Part shown: piece after piece, positions 7,563 through 15,943 of the stretch
How positions within the stretch are numbered: position 1 is the first letter of the stretch
How the letters are laid out: every line of letters begins with the position of its first letter
From: Acidimicrobiales bacterium
GTDB taxonomy: Bacteria; Actinomycetota; Acidimicrobiia; Acidimicrobiales; RAAP-2
Direction of reading: 5' to 3'
Assembly: GCA_017883075.1 (NCBI GenBank)
Contig: JADGOI010000017.1
Coordinates: forward strand, 1-32,649
DNA: 32,649 nucleotides
The notes under the pieces: model-generated
Seen by the model: only the letters and a program-made list of their open reading frames with translations
Databases searched by the model: none
What the model was told of the DNA's origin: nothing
Translations under genes and position numbers: made by a program

Positions 7563-8482
7563 CGCTTCGGAAGGGCCGCTGCAATGAGCGTGGCGATTTC
7601 CGTGTATCCGACAGTACGTGGGTGGATGTCACCGTACTGACAGAAGAAGGTCAGCTCGCAGACACGAGCCACCGCGATCGGAACGGTGCCGTACCCGGAG
7701 AGGCCGGTGGTCTGGGTGAACGGCGTGTAGGCGCCGGTGGCGGAAGTCACGTCGACAAAGGTGGCGCCGATGGCCTGATACTGCTGCTGAAGGGCCGGGT
7801 TGATCAGGGACTGGAACGCGTCGACCGACAGTGTCGCCAGGCTCTTGGTGGCAGCGTTCGTTGACAGGTAGTCGCCCAGGATGACGTCGGGGTAGGTGAT
7901 CCCGATGATCGGCACCGCGGGGCCGGCGGCAGCTCTCACTGCCGGCAGCAGCACGGCGAGATTCGTCTTGATGGTGCCAACGGCAGCTGCCACGCAGCTG
8001 ATCAGATCAGAACTGGAGATGCAATTGGTGACGTCGTTCACGCCGATCGAGACAGTGACCAGCCCGATCCTCCCTTGGTGCTGGGAGAGGAACTGGTCAG
8101 CAGCGGTGGCTTGCGACTGGCCGCCATAGGTCGGCGCACCCGGTCCCAGTCCCCCCCAACACCCCAACGCGTGCAGAATCGAGGTGGTGGTGGCAGCAGC
8201 GCATCCAAAATTCACCAGGGTGAGGTTGTAGCCGCGGGAAGCGGCCAGCTTGGGCAGTTGGTAGGCGAAGCCGTTGGTGGTGGTGTGGCCCACAGTCTGG
8301 CCCACATCCGCGCCTGTCGGCTGATACCCAGCCGCATACGAATCACCCAGCGACACGTAGTACTGGTTGGCCCGCGCCTTCGGCTTCGTCGCCGATAACA
8401 AGCTGCAGGCGGATACTCCCACAGCCAGCAACACCAGCGCGCCGGCCAGAGAAGCTGTGCGGTAGCTGACCGGGCCGCTCAT
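7559..8482 (-). CDS. Secreted SGNH/GDSL hydrolase, lipoprotein
   Basis: Esterase/lipase-type hydrolase anchored outside the membrane. The N-terminus is a lipoprotein signal peptide with lipobox VSAC (Cys26). Block I is SLGDSYAAG with nucleophile Ser48, block III is IGVNDVTN, and block V is GDIHPR with Asp285 and His287, so the catalytic set is complete. Six or more cysteines in the mature part suggest disulfides, as in the Streptomyces lipase and Mycobacterium SGNH families. Length 307 residues with ATG 8482; an in-frame TTG at 8491 would add three. It is the first gene of a pair with the downstream thioesterase. Confidence 0.9.
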   Translation of the reverse strand: MSGPVSYRTASLAGALVLLAVGVSACSLLSATKPKARANQYYVSLGDSYAAGYQPTGADVGQTVGHTTTNGFAYQLPKLAASRGYNLTLVNFGCAAATTTSILHALGCWGGLGPGAPTYGGQSQATAADQFLSQHQGRIGLVTVSIGVNDVTNCISSSDLISCVAAAVGTIKTNLAVLLPAVRAAAGPAVPIIGITYPDVILGDYLSTNAATKSLATLSVDAFQSLINPALQQQYQAIGATFVDVTSATGAYTPFTQTTGLSGYGTVPIAVARVCELTFFCQYGDIHPRTVGYTEIATLIAAALPKR

Positions 8483-8552
8483 GGGGAGCAACCTAGTCCC
8501 TGCTTCTTCTCTGCGTCCTCGTTACCCATCGATTCGGATTACTTGACGCGGC

Positions 8553-8570
8553 GCCGCTAGCATCAGCGGC
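8553..8570. other. Short dyad in the divergent region before the SRPBCC genes
   Basis: GCCGCT (8553-8558) and AGCGGC (8565-8570) form a six-bp dyad with a six-base centre, between the divergent lipoprotein and SRPBCC genes. It could be an operator or an RNA hairpin; function unknown. Confidence 0.25.
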
Positions 8571-8611
8571 ACTATCTGAACCAGTGGAACATCAATCATC
8601 CAGGGGGAACC

Positions 8612-8995
8612 ATGGGACATGGAAACGCAACAATCGACATCGACGGATCAGCCGACAAAGTGTGGGCAGTGATCGGTGACTTCGGCGGAATCGGCGACTG
8701 GATGCCCGGTGTCGAATCCTGTCGGGTCGAGGGCGAGGACAGAATCCTGGTCACCATGGGAATGGAGATCACCGAAAGGTTGGTATCGAAGGACGATGCC
8801 GCACGAGTCCTGACCTACTCCATCACCAACGGCGCCCCGGTGGAGAGCCACCAGGGCGTCATCACCGTCACCCCGACCGGTGAGACCTCTCATGTGACGT
8901 GGGACGTCGACGCCACCCCCGATGAGATGGCCGAGGTCATGACCTCCATCTACCAGCAGTCCCTGGCGGCACTCAAAACTCACGTCGAAGGCTGA
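8612..8995 (+). CDS. SRPBCC (START/Bet v 1-like) family protein, short form
   Basis: A 127-residue helix-grip ligand-binding protein of the polyketide cyclase/dehydrase-like group. It starts with the typical strand ATIDIDGSADKVWAVIGDFGGIGDWMP, followed by the family's buried-cavity strands, and ends in a long helix (TSIYQQSLAALKTHVEG). An AGGGGG ribosome site lies six bases before ATG 8612. Ligand unknown, probably a small hydrophobic molecule. It is followed 20 bases later by a second SRPBCC gene; the pair may have arisen by ancient duplication, but sequence identity between them is low. Confidence 0.85.
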   Translation: MGHGNATIDIDGSADKVWAVIGDFGGIGDWMPGVESCRVEGEDRILVTMGMEITERLVSKDDAARVLTYSITNGAPVESHQGVITVTPTGETSHVTWDVDATPDEMAEVMTSIYQQSLAALKTHVEG

Positions 8996-9015
8996 GTCGG
9001 GAACCGGAAGGGCCG

Positions 9016-9504
9016 ATGGCGAACCGACACACCGGCAGGGCACCCGGCGGAGGTCACCACAACGGGGGGCGATGGTCGTTCACTCAGGTATCCCATTCAC
9101 GGGCTCCAATCGAAGACGTCTGGTCCCTGGTCGGGGAAGCCGGGCGATGGAAGGAGTGGTCCTTCCTGACCCGCAGTGACCTCGAGCGCCAAGGCATTCC
9201 GGCTCCTGATGGGGTGGGGGCGGTCCGGCGGTTCACCGCCTTCGGTGTCGGCTCGCGGGAAGAAGTGCTGGCATGGGAGCCACCCACCCATCTCAGCTAC
9301 GCCATACTCAGCGGATTTCCGGTCCGCGATTACCGAGCCGATGTCGACCTCTCACCCGAGAGCGGAGGTACCACCATCACCTGGTCGGTCAGCTTCACGC
9401 CCAAACTGCCCGGGACCGGGGCTGCCATGTGGGTGATACTCCGACTCCTCATCTTCCGGTTCACCACCGCTGCGGGTCGTTTCGCCGATCGCCAACTGAC
9501 CTGA
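9016..9504 (+). CDS. SRPBCC family protein, long form
   Basis: A 162-residue polyketide cyclase/dehydrase-like protein. The N-terminal tail (20 residues, Gly/His-rich) precedes the domain start WSFTQVSHSRAPIEDVWSLV. Later landmarks are FGVGSREEVLAWEPPTHLSYAILSG and GTTITWSVSFTPKLPG, standard for the SRPBCC superfamily. The C-terminal helix AMWVILRLLIFRF is unusually hydrophobic and might contact a membrane or a lipid ligand. GGAAGG lies four bases before ATG 9016. Likely co-transcribed with the preceding SRPBCC gene; ligand unknown. Confidence 0.83.
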   Translation: MANRHTGRAPGGGHHNGGRWSFTQVSHSRAPIEDVWSLVGEAGRWKEWSFLTRSDLERQGIPAPDGVGAVRRFTAFGVGSREEVLAWEPPTHLSYAILSGFPVRDYRADVDLSPESGGTTITWSVSFTPKLPGTGAAMWVILRLLIFRFTTAAGRFADRQLT

Positions 9505-9559
9505 AGCACCCTGAGCCCCGACCTCCGAGAGCCCGGCCCGACGGGTCTCGCAGCCAATC

Positions 9560-10939
9560 TCAGCCGGCCAGCAGGCGACGGGACCGGTCCTCGACCTGCC
9601 GGCGGGCCTCACCCACGTCAACTGTCAGGCAGCGGCCACCGGCGACGACCTGTCGGCCCGCCACCCACACATCGGTCACCAATCGGCTCGACGCCGACCA
9701 CACAACGTGCTCCACCACATGGGCGTCCTCATGGATCGGACCGAAGGCCGGGTCCTCCATGTCGACCAGCACCATGTCGGCCTTGGACCCGGCGGCCAGG
9801 GTGCCCAGATCGGGGCGGCCGAGGACTGCACCACCCCCGCGTGTGGCCAGGTCGAGGGCGGTCGCGGCCGGAATGGCCGCCGCATCGCGGTCGTGGATTC
9901 GGGCCACCAGGGCGGCGAAGCGCATCTCCTCCCATAGGCCAAGGTTGTTGTTGGATGCCGGGCCGTCGGTACCCAGGCCGACCCGAATCCCCTCTGCCAA
10001 CAAGCGGGAAAGCGGGGCAACCCCCGAGGCCAGCTTTGCATTGCTCTGCGGACAGTGGGCAACGGCCACATCATGAAGGCGGTAGAGGGCTATGTCGGTT
10101 TCCGATAGCCAAATGCTGTGGGCGGCGATGACCCGTCCATCGAGGGCGCCGACATCGGCCAGTGCCTCCGGCACCGACCGCCCGTGCTCGGCGGCATAGC
10201 TCTCCACCTCACCCTCGGTCTCGGCCACGTGAATATGGAAAATGGCGTCGAGCCCTTGGGCCACCTCGGCAATATCCGCCAGCACCTCGATGGGAACCGT
10301 ATAGGCGGCATGAGGCCCGAATCCGACCTCGATGCGACCGCTCTCGCCGTGGCGGCGGGCATGGAAGTCGGAGACTTCCTCGAGGCGTTCCGCCCACCAG
10401 GCATCGCCGACGGCCGCGGCGTCCTCGGGCCGGGCCAGGGACAATGCCGCCGGCGTGATGACGGCCCGAGAACCGGCGGCCAGCACCGCATCGGCCACTG
10501 CGTCCTCAAAGAAATACATCTCGCAGCTGGTCGTCACCCCGAGTTGCAGGAGTTCAGCCGAAGCCAGGGTCATTCCCCAGAACACATCGTCGGAGGTCAA
10601 CCGGGCCTCTCGCGGCCACAACACTTCGCGGAGCCAGCGGAGTAAGGGCAGGTTCTCACCCGACCCCCGGAAGAGGGACATCGGCGAGTGGCAGTGGACG
10701 TTGACGAAACCGGGGAGCAGGAGCCCCGAGAGCCGCACCTCCTCGACGTCGCCGGCCGGGGCAGCTCCGTGGGTAGTGGAGGCGTGGGGGCCACCGTGGC
10801 CACCGTCACGCGGGAATCCCACATAGGTGACCGAATCCCCCGAGATCTCCACCTCGCCAGGCCGGAACACCTGGCCGGTGCCATCGCAGGGGAGGACGGC
10901 GTCGGCCCGATACCTGGTCACCTCGGGAGCCCGGTTCAT
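9560..10939 (-). CDS. Amidohydrolase, MTA/SAH-deaminase-like (adenine-nucleoside/guanine deaminase clade)
   Basis: Metal-dependent deaminase of the amidohydrolase superfamily, 459 residues. The metal site is complete: NVHCHS (His82, His84), HIHVAET (His237), AAHSIWL (His274) and GTDGPASNN (Asp325). HCPQSNAKLASGVAPL precedes the last motif, as in 5-methylthioadenosine/S-adenosylhomocysteine deaminases and related TrzA/AtzA-type enzymes. The substrate is likely a purine nucleoside or related heterocycle; exact identity is uncertain. ATG 10939 overlaps the rpiB stop (ATGA), making it the last gene of a coupled four-gene operon with rpiB, an epimerase and an aminotransferase, a context pointing to ribose/adenosine handling. 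Confidence 0.87.
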   Translation of the reverse strand: MNRAPEVTRYRADAVLPCDGTGQVFRPGEVEISGDSVTYVGFPRDGGHGGPHASTTHGAAPAGDVEEVRLSGLLLPGFVNVHCHSPMSLFRGSGENLPLLRWLREVLWPREARLTSDDVFWGMTLASAELLQLGVTTSCEMYFFEDAVADAVLAAGSRAVITPAALSLARPEDAAAVGDAWWAERLEEVSDFHARRHGESGRIEVGFGPHAAYTVPIEVLADIAEVAQGLDAIFHIHVAETEGEVESYAAEHGRSVPEALADVGALDGRVIAAHSIWLSETDIALYRLHDVAVAHCPQSNAKLASGVAPLSRLLAEGIRVGLGTDGPASNNNLGLWEEMRFAALVARIHDRDAAAIPAATALDLATRGGGAVLGRPDLGTLAAGSKADMVLVDMEDPAFGPIHEDAHVVEHVVWSASSRLVTDVWVAGRQVVAGGRCLTVDVGEARRQVEDRSRRLLAG

Positions 10940-11433
10940 GCGGTGGGCGACCGCGGGGCTCCTTCACCCTCGTGGCCCCTGATACCACGATCCTCTTCGG
11001 CTTCGATGACCGCCAACTCCTCGACTCGGGCCATGTGGCGGCCACCAGCGAATCCCGTTTTGAGAAAGACCTCGATGATGTCGAGCGCCAACTCGGTGGC
11101 AACCACCCGGGCACCGAGCGACAACACATTGGCATCGTTGTGGCGTCGGGCCAGGCGCGAGGTGTACTCGTCGTGGCAGAGGGCCGCTCGCGCACCATGG
11201 ACCTTATTGGCGGCCATGGCCTCACCCTGGCCGCTTCCCCCGATGATGATGCCAAGCGCCCCTTCACCTCGCACCACACGGCGGGCGACGTCAGCACAGA
11301 TAGGCGGATAGTCCACCGAGACCTCGGACTCGGTCCCGACGTCGGTCACGTCGTGACCTTCGATCTGCAGGCGTTGGATCACCAAGCCCTTCAGGAGAAA
11401 ACCAGCATGGTCGGAGCCGATCACGATACGCAT
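10936..11433 (-). CDS. rpiB: Ribose-5-phosphate isomerase B
   Basis: Interconverts ribose 5-phosphate and ribulose 5-phosphate. The N-terminus MRIVIGSDHAG carries the conserved Asp8-His9, and GGSGQGEAMAANK contains Glu71 where E. coli RpiB has a catalytic cysteine; the Glu form is that of Mycobacterium tuberculosis RpiB. ALCHDEYTSRLARRHNDANVLSLG follows, also diagnostic. Length 165 with a short acidic C-terminal tail. ATG 11433 directly abuts the TAG of the upstream epimerase gene, and the ribosome site GGAGG lies inside that gene's last codons. Its place between hopanoid-like genes and a nucleoside deaminase suggests pentose recycling (inference). Confidence 0.95.
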   Translation of the reverse strand: MRIVIGSDHAGFLLKGLVIQRLQIEGHDVTDVGTESEVSVDYPPICADVARRVVRGEGALGIIIGGSGQGEAMAANKVHGARAALCHDEYTSRLARRHNDANVLSLGARVVATELALDIIEVFLKTGFAGGRHMARVEELAVIEAEEDRGIRGHEGEGAPRSPTA

Positions 11434-12498
11434 CTACGTCCTCCACTCAAAATTGTCCAACCGGTCAGGTCGAATGTACCCGGCGTCGGCGAACCACCGT
11501 GCCGCCCGGGCCAGGGCCTCGCCGGCCGGCCGCGACCCATACCCCAGCTCGCGGCGGGCACGAGCGTCGTCGAAGGACATGTGGGTGGTGGACATCCGGG
11601 CAGCCTCGAGTGGAATCGACGGCTCCCGATGGAGAAGACGGCCCTCGACCACATCGGAGACCCACGCGGCCCCCAAAGCCAGGGAGTTCGGAAACCGTCG
11701 GGTCGGTGCCGGGAGTCCGGTGGTCTCCGCCAGCGAAGCCAGGACCTGTTGGAGCGAGAGGTTCTCGCCCCCGAGGATGTAGCTCCGGCCGACCGATCCT
11801 CGTTCGGCCGCCAGGATGTGGCCACGGGCGACATCCTCCACGTCGACGATATTCAGAGTGGTGTCGACGAAACCAGGAATGCGCCCGTTGAGGAACTCAA
11901 GGACAGTTCTGCCCGTCGGCGTGGGGCCGCGATCACCGGGGCCGACCGGGGTGGTGGGCTGGACGAGTACCACCGGTAGGCCTTCGGCCCCGGCCCGCAG
12001 CACCTCATGTTCGGCCACGTATTTCGACTGCTTGTACAGGCCGAACAGATGATCGATATGGGCGAAGGAGGTCTCGTCCACCGGGGCTTCTGCGGTGGCA
12101 CCGCGAAGACCGAGCGTACCAACCGTCGACGTAAAGACGACCCGTCCGACTGCCGATTCCCTGGCCGCGGTGAGCACGTTACGGGTGCCGACCACATTCA
12201 CGTCGTAGAAGGAGTGAGGATCGGTTGACCAAAAACGGTAGAGCGCAGCCAGATGGAAGACGGTCCGGGCCCCGTCGATCGCCTTGGCCACGCCATCGGC
12301 GTCACGGAGGTCGACAGTGACCCGCTCCACCACCAGGTCGTCGAGGTTTCGGGTATCCCCGTCCGGCTCCACCAGTGCCACCACGTGCGTGTGTCGGGCC
12401 AGCAGCTCTCGGGTCACAGCGGAGCCGATGAATCCGGCGGCGCCGGTGACCACCACCCGGTCCCCCGGCTCCACAGCATAGGTATCCGGATTCGTCAC
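11434..12498 (-). CDS. hpnA: NAD-dependent epimerase/dehydratase, HpnA-like
   Basis: Extended short-chain dehydrogenase, 354 residues. The Rossmann motif TGAAGFIG (residues 18-25) is followed by VDLRD, FHLAALYRFW, a Ser-Thr strand VVFTSTVGTLG and the active-site YKQSK (Tyr155, Lys159). The YK-x-SK form and the FHLAALYRFW block resemble the hopanoid-associated sugar epimerase HpnA and dihydroflavonol-reductase-like enzymes. GTG 12498 overlaps the stop of the aminotransferase gene (GTGA). The symbol is a resemblance call; a flavanone/cinnamoyl-reductase-like role is the alternative. No squalene-hopene cyclase or hpnH is visible in the window. Confidence 0.75.
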   Translation of the reverse strand: MTNPDTYAVEPGDRVVVTGAAGFIGSAVTRELLARHTHVVALVEPDGDTRNLDDLVVERVTVDLRDADGVAKAIDGARTVFHLAALYRFWSTDPHSFYDVNVVGTRNVLTAARESAVGRVVFTSTVGTLGLRGATAEAPVDETSFAHIDHLFGLYKQSKYVAEHEVLRAGAEGLPVVLVQPTTPVGPGDRGPTPTGRTVLEFLNGRIPGFVDTTLNIVDVEDVARGHILAAERGSVGRSYILGGENLSLQQVLASLAETTGLPAPTRRFPNSLALGAAWVSDVVEGRLLHREPSIPLEAARMSTTHMSFDDARARRELGYGSRPAGEALARAARWFADAGYIRPDRLDNFEWRT

Positions 12499-13895
12499 CG
12501 GTGGCGCACTGGCTTGCGCCGTCGCAGAGTGTTCATGGTCATGGTCTTGCCCACCTCCACCAGCAATCCCGAGCTCCGTTCGGCGTCGCTCAGGACATCG
12601 TCGAGGGCGGCCACGAACAGACTGATCTCCGCCTCCCCGATGATGAGGGGTGGCAACAGCTTGATGATGTTCACGTTGTCCGCCGCCACCTGGGTGAGGA
12701 TGTGGTGCCGGTGGAAAAGGGGGACCACGATCAACTGTGAGAACAGGCCCTTTCGGGCCAGTTCCATCATGCGGAACCGGGTACGGGGGCCGCGCCTGGT
12801 GGGGGCAACGAACTCCAGCCCGATCATCAGGCCCTTGCCTCGCACTTCGTGGAGCACCTCGTACTTCTCGACCAAGGGGGCCAGCGCCTCCGCGAAGCGA
12901 TCACCGTTGAGACGGGAGCGTTCCACGATGTCCTCGTCATCGATGACACCCAGCGTGGCCAACCCGGCCACCATGGCCAACTGGTTCCTCGAGAATGTCG
13001 ATGAGTGCACCACCGCCCTGTCCATCGAGTCGTAGACGGCATCGAACGTCTTGGCTGAGGTGAGCACCGCTCCCACCGGGATATATCCACCGGACAGCGC
13101 TTTGGAGATGGTGATGATGTCGGGCTGCAGATTCCAATGCTCATGACAGAAGAAGCGACCGGTACGACCCAGCCCGGTCTGGACCTCGTCGATAGCCAGC
13201 AATGCGCCGTGCTTGCGACACAGTGCCTGCACTTCGGGCCAGTACCCGTCGGGAGCCATGTAGACACCCTTTCCCTGAATCGGCTCCACGACAAAAGAGG
13301 CCACGTCTCCCCGCGCCAACTCACGGGCCAAGGTATCGAGGTCTCCGAATGGGATCCGGTCACACTTGGGTAGGAGGGGCTCGAACCCCTTCCGGAATTC
13401 ACTACCCCCATTGAGCGAGAGCGCGCCGTTGGTGAGCCCATGAAAGGCATGGTCGCAGTAGAGGATTCGGCCTCGACCGGTCGCACACCTGGCGAACTTG
13501 ATGGCGGCCTCGATCGCTTCCGCACCCGAATTGCAGAAGGTCACCCGCTCGATACCGGGGTGGGCCCTGCCCACCAGGGCCTCGGCCAGCAATCCCGGCA
13601 GGACCGCGCAGTCGAGTTGCACCAGATTGGGGAGATCTGCATCCAGCGCCTGATGAAGGGCTTCCTTGATGACCGGGTGGCTCCGGCCCAGTGCATAGAC
13701 GCCGAATCCCGACAGGAAATCGAGATACCTGTCGCCCTTGTCGTCGATGAGATAGGACCCCTCCCCTCGCACATAATGACGATCGAAGCCAATGGTGCGG
13801 AGGACCTTGACGAGTTGCGGGTTCAGAAACTGGGAATGCAGGTCGAAGCTGTCACCTCGGAAGTCCCCCAGCACTGCGTTCAGATCGAACGCCAT
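12495..13895 (-). CDS. hpnO: Class III PLP-dependent aminotransferase, HpnO-like
   Basis: Transaminase of the ornithine/acetylornithine fold, 466 residues. The N-terminal block NPQLVKVLRTIGFDRHYVRG, GAEAIEAAIKFAR (phosphate-binding), Asp236 in LLAIDEVQTGLGRTG and the PLP lysine Lys265 in ITISKALSGGYIPVG are all present. The N-terminal block resembles the hopanoid aminotransferase HpnO, which makes aminobacteriohopanetriol; other substrates are possible. ATG 13895 is preferred for its GGGAGCG ribosome site, but the frame stays open back to TTG 13949. Just upstream lies a cut-off MFS transporter N-terminus in a frame that one lost base in a C7 tract (13937-13943) would join to this protein. First gene of the four-gene operon. 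Confidence 0.8.
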   Translation of the reverse strand: MAFDLNAVLGDFRGDSFDLHSQFLNPQLVKVLRTIGFDRHYVRGEGSYLIDDKGDRYLDFLSGFGVYALGRSHPVIKEALHQALDADLPNLVQLDCAVLPGLLAEALVGRAHPGIERVTFCNSGAEAIEAAIKFARCATGRGRILYCDHAFHGLTNGALSLNGGSEFRKGFEPLLPKCDRIPFGDLDTLARELARGDVASFVVEPIQGKGVYMAPDGYWPEVQALCRKHGALLAIDEVQTGLGRTGRFFCHEHWNLQPDIITISKALSGGYIPVGAVLTSAKTFDAVYDSMDRAVVHSSTFSRNQLAMVAGLATLGVIDDEDIVERSRLNGDRFAEALAPLVEKYEVLHEVRGKGLMIGLEFVAPTRRGPRTRFRMMELARKGLFSQLIVVPLFHRHHILTQVAADNVNIIKLLPPLIIGEAEISLFVAALDDVLSDAERSSGLLVEVGKTMTMNTLRRRKPVRHR

Positions 13896-13917
13896 CGGAG
13901 CGCTCCCATTCTGCGGC

Positions 13918-14040
13918 TCACGCTTCGGTACGGGACGGGGGGGCGGCAATGGACACGATGGTCTGGTTGATGGATGCCATGGCCACCGCGAAGATCATGG
14001 CGGTCAGAATCAGATTCTTCCGCCCCTGACCACCAGCCAT
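13918..14040 (-). pseudogene. Severed N-terminus of an EmrB/QacA-type MFS transporter (40 codons)
   Basis: A 40-codon frame starts at ATG 14040 with a perfect AGGAGG (14046-14051) five bases upstream. It reads KNLILTAMIFAVAMASINQ, then TIVSIAAP, which is the conserved start of the first transmembrane helix of DHA2 drug transporters. The frame then stops at 13918, and none of the remaining 450 or so residues is present; the aminotransferase gene begins 22 bases later. It looks like the join of a deletion that removed the transporter but kept its translation signals. Alternatively it is a functional small membrane peptide or leader that couples translation of the aminotransferase. Confidence 0.7.
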
Positions 14041-14137
14041 CGATGCCTCCTCTTGGCGTCATGAGGGTGTTGCCGCCCAGCGGGGCCACACTAACGCCGT
14101 CCAACCTGTCGACTCGGATGCCGCTTGCCAGGTGAGT

Positions 14138-15787
14138 TCATCTCGTCGCCTCGGCGACGGAGAAACCCGACATGGACCAGAACCGGCAAGGCGGCGCCAA
14201 CATGTTCGTCCTCACCGAAATCGGAGTACTCAACGACACATATGACCCACCCAGCTTCGACAACTCCGGCCACACCAGTCCCCCTCCGGCGGGATTGCCG
14301 GTAGCGGCGAAGCGGGCCCAGGCGCCACTGACGGTGGCGGCCAGCTTCTGTTGCGCCGGAGTGAAGGCGATGCTCCCACTCGATTCGACGGGCCCGTCAA
14401 AGACGTAGGGAAGCTCACTGGAGTGGAATGCTCCGAGGTCGATCCCCGGCGTTGGCAACACAAACGGGTTGGGGGTCTGGTCGTACTCGTACTCGTAGAC
14501 CGGGACGTACTTCGAGAGCACCCCTGCACTCGCCACCGCCGGGCAGGCCAGCACGGCATCGCCGATAGCCTGGCCGAATGCCGCACCGGCATCCGGGTAG
14601 GCGGAGAGTGGATACTCCTGTTGCACCTTCGCCCCCACCGTGGCACCGAAGTAGGCATCGACCGCAGAGGCCCATTGGGCATCGGTAAGGTTGTCGCCCA
14701 TCAAGTTGTAATGGAGAGCGACGAACAATCGGCCCTCATCCCGATTGGCCCCGACAATCATCGGGACATGGTGGAAGTGACCACTGTCCAAGGCGGCACC
14801 CGGATCGGTGGGCAGGGTCACCCCGTCACCGACCGGGTCCCAGATGGCACCAGAACCGAAGAGAAATGACGGATCCGGCGGCATGGCCAAGGCGACCTGT
14901 CGAACCGGTTTCGACCGCATGCAATCCAACAGGTCCGGGCCAGAGGCGCACCCCAGCTTCGATGCCAGTTCGGCTCCCTGGGTTTCCGCCGCGTCCAGAG
15001 CCACGATGGGAAGTGTGCAAGGGCCACTTTCGGTGATCCCTTTTTGGAACAGGCCCGCCGACCCAGGCGAAAGGAGCTGCTCGCAGACACTGATGCCGCC
15101 GGCCGACTCCCCAAAGATGGTCACGTTGTGAGGATCGCCGCCGAACGCGGCGATATTGGCCTGTACCCATCGCAGCGCCGCCTGCTGGTCGAGCAACCCG
15201 AGGTCACCGGTGGAATGGTGAGGGTCCTGCTTGGCCAGTGCCGGCAGTGCCAAGAACCCGAGAGGCCCGAGCCGGTAGTTGAAGCTGACGGTGACCGTGT
15301 TGTCGTTGGCGGCAAAGTTCGCCGGGCTGTCGTCAGTGGAACTGCCCACCGTGAAACCTCCGCCGTAGATCCACACCATCACCGGACGAGGTGTTGCCGG
15401 TACCGCCTTGGGGGCGAACACGTTGAGATAGAGGCAGTCCTCGTTGCCGGAAAGGACATTGACCACCGGGGTGATCTGAGGACACTCGGCGCTGGTCTTT
15501 TTGGCGTCGAGAGTCGACGCCCATGGCGTTGGCGGTTGCGGGGCTTGCCATCGGAGTGCGCCCACCGGCGGCTGGGCGAAGGGGATGCCCAGGAACTGTC
15601 GGGTCGCCGCCGCGCTCACCCCGTTGACCAAACCATCGGCCGTCTTGACGAGCAGCGGCTCAGACCGCCCGATGGACTTCGTCCCCGAAGACCCCGACGT
15701 GCCCGAAGACCCCGAGGCGCCGCACGCCCCCGACAAGAGCGCACTACAGATCACGATCACGCAAGCGATCCCCCGGCGCATTGTCAT
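14138..15787 (-). CDS. Type B carboxylesterase, lipoprotein
   Basis: Alpha/beta-hydrolase that cleaves carboxylic esters, exported and lipid-anchored. The signal peptide ends in lipobox SGAC (Cys22), then a Ser/Gly-rich linker. The type B signature EDCLYLNVFAP, oxyanion hole YGGGF, nucleophile Ser228 in FGESAGG, acid Glu351 in GANRDEGRLF and His455 in FHSSELPYVF complete the triad. Length 549 residues, normal for the family. The substrate is unknown. It lies alone between the MFS remnant and the alcohol dehydrogenase gene, with a terminator-like hairpin upstream that separates it from the latter. Confidence 0.93.
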   Translation of the reverse strand: MTMRRGIACVIVICSALLSGACGASGSSGTSGSSGTKSIGRSEPLLVKTADGLVNGVSAAATRQFLGIPFAQPPVGALRWQAPQPPTPWASTLDAKKTSAECPQITPVVNVLSGNEDCLYLNVFAPKAVPATPRPVMVWIYGGGFTVGSSTDDSPANFAANDNTVTVSFNYRLGPLGFLALPALAKQDPHHSTGDLGLLDQQAALRWVQANIAAFGGDPHNVTIFGESAGGISVCEQLLSPGSAGLFQKGITESGPCTLPIVALDAAETQGAELASKLGCASGPDLLDCMRSKPVRQVALAMPPDPSFLFGSGAIWDPVGDGVTLPTDPGAALDSGHFHHVPMIVGANRDEGRLFVALHYNLMGDNLTDAQWASAVDAYFGATVGAKVQQEYPLSAYPDAGAAFGQAIGDAVLACPAVASAGVLSKYVPVYEYEYDQTPNPFVLPTPGIDLGAFHSSELPYVFDGPVESSGSIAFTPAQQKLAATVSGAWARFAATGNPAGGGLVWPELSKLGGSYVSLSTPISVRTNMLAPPCRFWSMSGFSVAEATR

Positions 15788-15855
15788 GAGGGTAGTACCA
15801 GTAGTCCCCTACTGCCCTCAACCGATGGGGCTCTCAGTCCGCCCTCGGGCGCGGC

Positions 15856-15886
15856 ACCGCCCGGATGCCATCTGCACCCGGGCGGT
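15856..15886 (-). terminator. Terminator-like hairpin downstream of the alcohol dehydrogenase gene
   Basis: ACCGCCCGG (15856-15864) pairs perfectly with CCGGGCGGT (15878-15886) around 13 bases, about 60 bases past the alcohol dehydrogenase stop codon and before the esterase gene. There is no T tract, as often in GC-rich actinobacteria. Confidence 0.6.
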
Positions 15887-15943
15887 CGCATTGAATTCGA
15901 TGGGCGTCGGACCGATCTGGATCAGATCCCGCCCAGCCTTGTC

